The notes under the pieces: model-generated | What the model was told of the DNA's origin: nothing | Databases searched by the model: none | Seen by the model: the letters and a program-made list of their open reading frames with translations, nothing else | Assembly: GCA_002205965.3 (NCBI GenBank) | Contig: NADL03000602.1 | Coordinates: 124,001 to 188,000 of the forward strand | From: Kappaphycus alvarezii | Taxonomy: Eukaryota; Rhodophyta; Florideophyceae; Gigartinales; Solieriaceae | Direction of reading: 5' to 3' | Length of the DNA: 64,000 nt | Position numbers and translations under genes: made by a program | Shown: positions 61,303 to 64,000 of the stretch, in pieces | How positions within the stretch are numbered: the first letter of the stretch is position 1 | How the letters are laid out: every line of letters starts with the position of its first letter

Positions 61303-64000
61303 GACGTCGTCGCTCACCCCGCAACTCGTGGATCCCTTGCCCTGGCCACTTATGGGTGACCGCATTGCTCCAATTACTGTAAGGGACCTCGCTCTCCCCT
61401 GTACTGTACTTTGGAGCTTCCAGTGCATTGGGAAAATTACCACCAAATTAGAAATAGATGAATTTCTACCGTAAATCAGGATTCTACAGCTGTCATCACC
61501 TTTCCAAGAAATGACGTTACTGTCCAAATACTGTAACAAATTACCCAAAATTTTTCCCCCCTTCTGAGCATTGTGTAAAATTTCGTTTTCGTTTCGCACG
61601 CCCATCTACCAGCGCATCAGTTGCGCCTTGTGGTGGTCGGTGGCCATGGCCATCCCGTCGCGAGCCCACTGCACGTGACCGATTTGGTCCATCCAGTTCG
61701 CTCGTAACTAAATAGTCGGTCAGTCTGTGCATACTCTACGAAAGTTCTAGTAAATATTTCTCTTTAGCACCGCATACTGAATGAATTGGCAACGCTGGCA
61801 AGTCCTTAAATTGCCACCTTTTGGTAGCGGGGTTGGAAATGATGATCAACGCGGCGGGTAGTTGAAAGGAAATATCCCTGACCCTGGAGTATTGGACCGA
61901 GGCTCGGCTTGCGAGCGCATTGGAGTGCCGCCCGCCGAGCATGGATTTTACACTAGTTACAGTATCAGCGTGTTATGTATCAAGCAAATTGCTATTGCTG
62001 GAAATTCAGGAATCATCAAATCAGGATTTAACGGCAGTACCCAGCTTCGGCATTTGGTAACTAACCGCGGCTGGAACCTCGGAAAGTTTTGAATCAGGAC
62101 CCTGCGCACAATACTGGAAAGAGGAAAGGGCTTTGTAGAATTATTGTTACAATGTAGTATAACGCAAAAGAAAATGAAACATTCTTTGAATTGTACTGTA
62201 CTGTAGTTTTAGAAATAACACAGCATTGATGGCGGCAGTGTGACATTTACCATCACTTGCTACGTATTGAGACGGTAGAGCGTTGATACAAGATGGAAAT
62301 GCAGAATAACTGACATGCTTGAAGCGGGGCACATGGTGAACTGCGTCGCATTGACCCGCCATCAGACGCTGTGATTCAACATTTGCAACGAATCGCGCAC
62401 GAAATAAAATGTACAAGAAACAAGTGCGACTTTGCTTATCTACAGCGCTGGATATAACAATTTCCAGATACAAGCAGTCGAACAGGTTAAAGTGTGACCG
62501 ACAAATTGCTGAGGGGGATTTTTTCTTGAGCCGCAATAGACACGTCAGAATGGCGTTGACGTGTGTTTCGAAAAATAAAAGATGCAACGTTCAGTGCTGT
62601 AGACAATGCTATTTTTCGGGATTATGGTAGCGTTAGCGGATGAACAAAATTGAAATTGCGGTCACGTGAACACCGTGTGCGCCGGTTGTTTAAACGTGAC
62701 AAAGTTGTTGCCGTTGCAAATTGGAGGAAGCTTTTGGCAAGAGATATGTGTGGTGGATTTTAAGCAACATGTAGTGTCGGCTGGGACATGATTCATCGAG
62801 TGAGCCGTTGATAGGAAAGGGAATGGCACTGAAAAGGTGTGGACGCAGAGCTTGAAGCTCAGCGGCTGCTGTTGACATCAAGAGCTTGAAGTGGTAGCAG
62901 GCTGTCAAATGGCGTTGGTCATGATCAATGCAAACGTGGTACAGTAACTTTCCGCAGTCTCTGGGATTACAAATGTGGCAGAGCTTGAAATGCGACGCAA
63001 GCAACCTCTGTACAAAAGTGCACATAGAGTACAGCACTGTACAGTACTGTACAGAAAAGAGAAACTTTTACTTCAGTGACATCAGTGGCGAGACATTTGA
63101 ATTTGAAAGTACTGTTACTGAATGCATTCAACTTCTTTCATCACGTGTTTAGAATAATTTAAAATAATTTGATTTCTGGTGTGTTTTTGTTAAGAGTCCA
63201 GTACAGTATTTCGCAGTGATACCGTAAGAAAGCCGTTTGTGTGTTTCAACCGTTGAGTTTTGCTAATGTCCACATCAGCAAATCTTGACCTCATACCGCT
63301 CTGTTCTGTAAGGTTTCAAAGTTCAGGGTGCAGATGCATCCCCAGTAACCTTGTGGTTAGACAGTACCATAGGGGTTAAGGTACTGAACGGTGTTTACTG
63401 TATGTAGAGGCCAGTCGTAAGTGCAGCGCAAAAATGGGTTTCGTTTCCTGCGAGATATTACGCTAGGGGGCTGAGTTTGTGAGCTATGCATGCATGCAAA
63501 GAAAGCTGTCTTCTACCACTATTGCCTGCCCATCCTCTATCTCTCCAGCAAGGTAAATTATGGACCCTGTACAGATAAACCAGTAGCTACCTCCGTGCTC
63601 GTAATAACCCCGCCCGCGCACCCAGTTGACGCCTGCCCCTAGACGCCTTTGCCGTTGAATCTGATAGGGGCGATTTCAGTACAAGGTAGGGGCTGCTCAT
63701 CACCGAATGGTGACGTACGAGAGGGTTTCGGTAGACACGACGGCTGACCGCAGGCATGCTGGTTTTGGGTGCTGGAAAAATGGAAAGGAAAAGTGAAATA
63801 ACTGACAGGAAAGCCTGATTTCTAGCGAAGAGCTATCCGGGTGGTTCACGTCAGCCACGTGCAGCGACATGCGCGAAAAATAGACTGCAATAGACGACCA
63901 GGGTGTACAACTAATGCGCCGATAGATGCGTGTGCGGATAACTCAAACGGATGTGTGGCACTTTCCCACAATGCGCGGCAAGAGTCGCTCTATGAAGAGG
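61303..64000. other. No recognisable gene
   Basis: Two minus-strand frames are open: 62,587-62,147 (146 codons) and 63,037-62,690 (115 codons, with CHICNPRDCGKLLYHVC, which could be a metal-binding knuckle). Neither matches a family I know. The region is dense in TACAGTA/TACTGTA words and includes the 18-bp palindrome at 63,037-63,054. Confidence 0.4.
63037..63054. repeat. 18-bp perfect palindrome
   Basis: CTGTACAGTACTGTACAG is its own reverse complement, built from two CTGTACAG palindromes around TA. Confidence 0.95.

Noticed and set aside
62690..63037. Possible metal-binding ORF (CHICNPRDC) on the minus strand
   Set aside because: A single suggestive CxxC is not enough; no flanking domain matches. 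Mentioned only as an open frame.

Overview
This window looks like a gene-poor, repeat-dominated piece of a eukaryotic nuclear genome. The evidence is Ty3/gypsy LTR retrotransposons with CCHC Gag and aspartic protease, tails of non-LTR retrotransposons, no operons and no rRNA or tRNA gene that I can defend. The large stretches of intron-free open frame and the mix of families would fit an alga, possibly a red alga, but I cannot prove the taxon from this sequence.

Layout. 1-18.1 kb is an old graveyard of minus-strand Ty3/gypsy remains. Pol and gag pieces lie at 1-3 kb. A second pol, from RNase H to the integrase C-terminus, lies at 10.4-12.8 kb. A decayed chromovirus with gag, protease, RT, RNase H, integrase and chromodomain lies at 13.3-18.1 kb. 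Between them is AT-rich sequence without recognisable genes but with notable palindromes. 18.1-22.2 kb is mostly unassigned, with orphan 3' ends of non-LTR elements.

22,257-29,759 is a young complete Ty3/gypsy element (copy A) on the minus strand, with near-identical 717/718-bp LTRs, a perfect 5-bp target duplication (CCCTC), a PBS, Gag-PR, RT-RNase H and integrase. Its Pol ends in an unusual extension made of two diverged copies of a domain of about 130 residues joined by a Gly/Arg/Pro-rich linker. 29.8-32.4 kb is a nest of non-LTR 3' modules. 33.0-33.9 kb holds an acidic ORF abutting a diverged plus-strand relative of the same LTR. 35,037-48,964 is a tandem LTR-B-LTR-C-LTR composite of the same family as A. 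It splits the RT gene of a plus-strand non-LTR element exactly inside the QxGxPLSxLLF box and is flanked by a 33-bp direct repeat.

49-61.3 kb holds at least four sequence-distinct non-LTR families, represented mainly by the RT thumb, the C..C-GDHxxxC zinc knuckle and a C-terminal DVTxxxPL module that I interpret as restriction-like endonuclease. Among them is an island (54.4-56.7 kb) with two long minus-strand ORFs, one encoding a convincing secreted/type I membrane protein. 61.3-64 kb has no recognisable gene.

A caution on sequence quality: copies A, B and C differ mainly by single-base and short indels rather than substitutions, above all in a 5.2-kb block (about 37.9-43.1 kb) that ignores element boundaries. 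Many apparent frameshifts may therefore be sequencing or assembly errors.
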